Below are positions 4,360 to 5,399 of a stretch of 5,399 bases of DNA, piece by piece. Numbering within the stretch: the first letter of the stretch is position 1; every line of letters starts with the position of its first letter. Both the position numbers and the translations under genes were made by a program. The DNA lies in contig JAMQPJ010000021.1 of the NCBI GenBank assembly GCA_023717585.1, forward strand, positions 1-5,399. The letters run 5' to 3'. This DNA comes from Thermoanaerobaculia bacterium (GTDB lineage Bacteria > Acidobacteriota > Thermoanaerobaculia > UBA5066). The notes under the pieces are model-generated. The model saw only the letters and a list, made by a program, of their open reading frames with translations, searched no databases and was not told where the DNA came from.

Positions 4360-5399
4360 ATGAACGCCGAGCTGTTCCGAAAGGCCCGCGAGATCTTCGA
4401 CCAGGCCGTCGAGCTTCCGGTCAGCGAGCGCGTGGAATTCCTCCGGCGCGCGTGCGACGACCTTGCGGTGCTCGAGGAGGCCGAAGCCCTCCTCCGCGAT
4501 TCCGAAGGGCAGGATGTCGCGGATGGCGTTCGCGAAGCCATCTCGGAGCTCCCGGATACGGATGCCGCCGCCGGCGCCGCCCCCGGCAAGAGGGCCGGAC
4601 CCTACGAGCTGATCCGCGAGATCGGCCGCGGCGGCATGGGCGCGGTGTACCTCGCGCGGAGGGCCGACGCCGCGTTCCAGCGTGAGGTCGCCGTCAAGGT
4701 CGTGCAGGGGGGGCTCGAGGCCGGGCCCGTCCTCGAGAGGTTCCGCGCCGAGCGGCAGATCCTGGCGTCGCTCTCGCACCCGAACATCGCCACGCTCCTC
4801 GACGGCGGCACGACGGAGGACGGCGTTCCGTTCTTCGTGATGGAGCTCGTTGACGGACGACCCATCGACCTGCATTGCCGCGCGGAAGCGCTCGGACTCG
4901 ACGCCACGCTGCGGCTCTTCCTGTCGGTCTGCGCCGCCGTCCAGCACGCGCATGAAAAGCTCGTCGTTCACCGAGACCTCAAACCCTCGAACATCCTCGT
5001 CACCCGGGACGGTCTCCCGAAGCTTCTCGATTTCGGCCTCGCCCGCATGCTCACGCCCGAGCGCGCCGAGCGAACGGCGACGGAGCAGCGGGCGCTGACT
5101 CTCGCCTACGCGAGCCCCGAGCAGGTGCGCGGCGAGCCCGTGACGACAGCGTCGGACGTCTACTCCCTCGGGGTCGTGCTCTACGCGCTCCTGACGGGGC
5201 GCAAGCCGTATCGCGCGCCGACCGGGGAGCCGGCGGCGCTCCTGAACGCGGTGCTCACCGAGGAGCCGATGGCGCCCGGAGTCGCCGCGCCGGAGGCGAA
5301 GATCCCGCGCGACCTCGACGCGATCGTGCTCAAGGCGCTCAGGAAGGAGCCGCGGTCGCGCTACGGCTCTGCCGGCGACCTCGCGAAGGACATCGAGAG
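4360..5399 (+). CDS. Ser/Thr protein kinase, bacterial Pkn type (partial, C-terminus off window)
   Basis: The ATG at 4360 directly follows the TAA of the sigma remnant, and 346 codons are visible. Residues 1-50 (FRKAREIFDQAVELPVSERV and on to LLRDSE) are the helical N-terminal region commonly found on kinases paired with ECF sigma factors. The kinase domain starts near 82: glycine-rich loop GRGGMGAVY (89-97), catalytic Lys113 in VAVKVV, the probable salt-bridge Glu131, ME hinge (161-162), catalytic loop HRDLKPSN (204-211) with Asp206, DFGLA (224-228), activation segment ending SPEQ (252-255), and DVYSLGVVLYALLTGRKPY (266-284). All catalytic residues are present and HRD has the Arg typical of activation-loop phosphorylation. 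The missing C-terminus usually carries a transmembrane helix with TPR or WD40/TolB-like sensor repeats. Ribosome binding is weak, so translational coupling to the upstream frame is possible. No clear promoter is visible upstream. Confidence 0.95.
   Translation, partial: MNAELFRKAREIFDQAVELPVSERVEFLRRACDDLAVLEEAEALLRDSEGQDVADGVREAISELPDTDAAAGAAPGKRAGPYELIREIGRGGMGAVYLARRADAAFQREVAVKVVQGGLEAGPVLERFRAERQILASLSHPNIATLLDGGTTEDGVPFFVMELVDGRPIDLHCRAEALGLDATLRLFLSVCAAVQHAHEKLVVHRDLKPSNILVTRDGLPKLLDFGLARMLTPERAERTATEQRALTLAYASPEQVRGEPVTTASDVYSLGVVLYALLTGRKPYRAPTGEPAALLNAVLTEEPMAPGVAAPEAKIPRDLDAIVLKALRKEPRSRYGSAGDLAKDIE

Noticed and set aside
4153..4971. Minus-strand open frame opposite the sigma remnant and kinase
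   Set aside because: Antisense to GRGGMG and AVK motifs of a real kinase domain; no motif of its own.

Overview
This is a GC-rich chromosomal window, dense in genes on both strands, and it looks like an Acidobacteriota-type genome. Three things point that way. One is a secreted protein with an ALTPCRIVDTR-type domain and a SFKIDHPLDPENKYLYHS-type C-terminal domain. The second is a remnant of an ECF sigma factor directly abutting a Pkn-type Ser/Thr kinase. The third is the kinase's N-terminal helical region of the kind these phyla carry. The phylum is my inference from remembered families, not a database result; Planctomycetes, Gemmatimonadota or another related environmental lineage remain possible.

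Layout, left to right. (1) Positions 1-751, minus strand: the N-terminal 250 residues of an exported thioredoxin-fold protein (CGQC active site) followed by TPR-like helices, cut by the window edge. (2) Positions 752-865: a divergent control region holding a near-consensus sigma-70 promoter that fires rightward. (3) Positions 866-941, plus: tRNA-Phe(GAA) with an encoded CCA. (4) Positions 961-1908, minus: a diacylglycerol/lipid kinase of the DagK/YegS family, convergent with the tRNA. (5) Positions 1932-2444, plus: peptide deformylase (def), divergent from the lipid kinase, with a GTG start, a clear GGAG ribosome binding site and a plausible promoter. (6) Positions 2455-4107, minus: a 550-residue secreted modular protein with a GVxG repeat region of regular 10/12-residue spacing. 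It is convergent with def (10 bp apart) and has a nested hairpin just upstream of its ribosome binding site. (7) Positions 4108-4218: intergenic. (8) Positions 4219-4359, plus: the region-4 tail of an ECF sigma factor whose other regions are gone. (9) Positions 4360-5399, plus: the start codon, N-terminal region and nearly all the catalytic domain of a Ser/Thr protein kinase, cut by the window edge.

The genes do not form one obvious operon. Most neighbours are divergent or convergent, so each is probably its own transcription unit. The main functional linkage is the sigma remnant and the kinase, joined as TAA|ATG, which looks like the decayed form of a sigma-factor/kinase signalling pair. The most interesting objects are that remnant, the regular repeat architecture of the secreted protein and the hairpin before it. 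I found no CRISPR array, insertion sequence, prophage gene or clear intrinsic terminator. I do not see strong evidence for an entirely new multi-gene system here.
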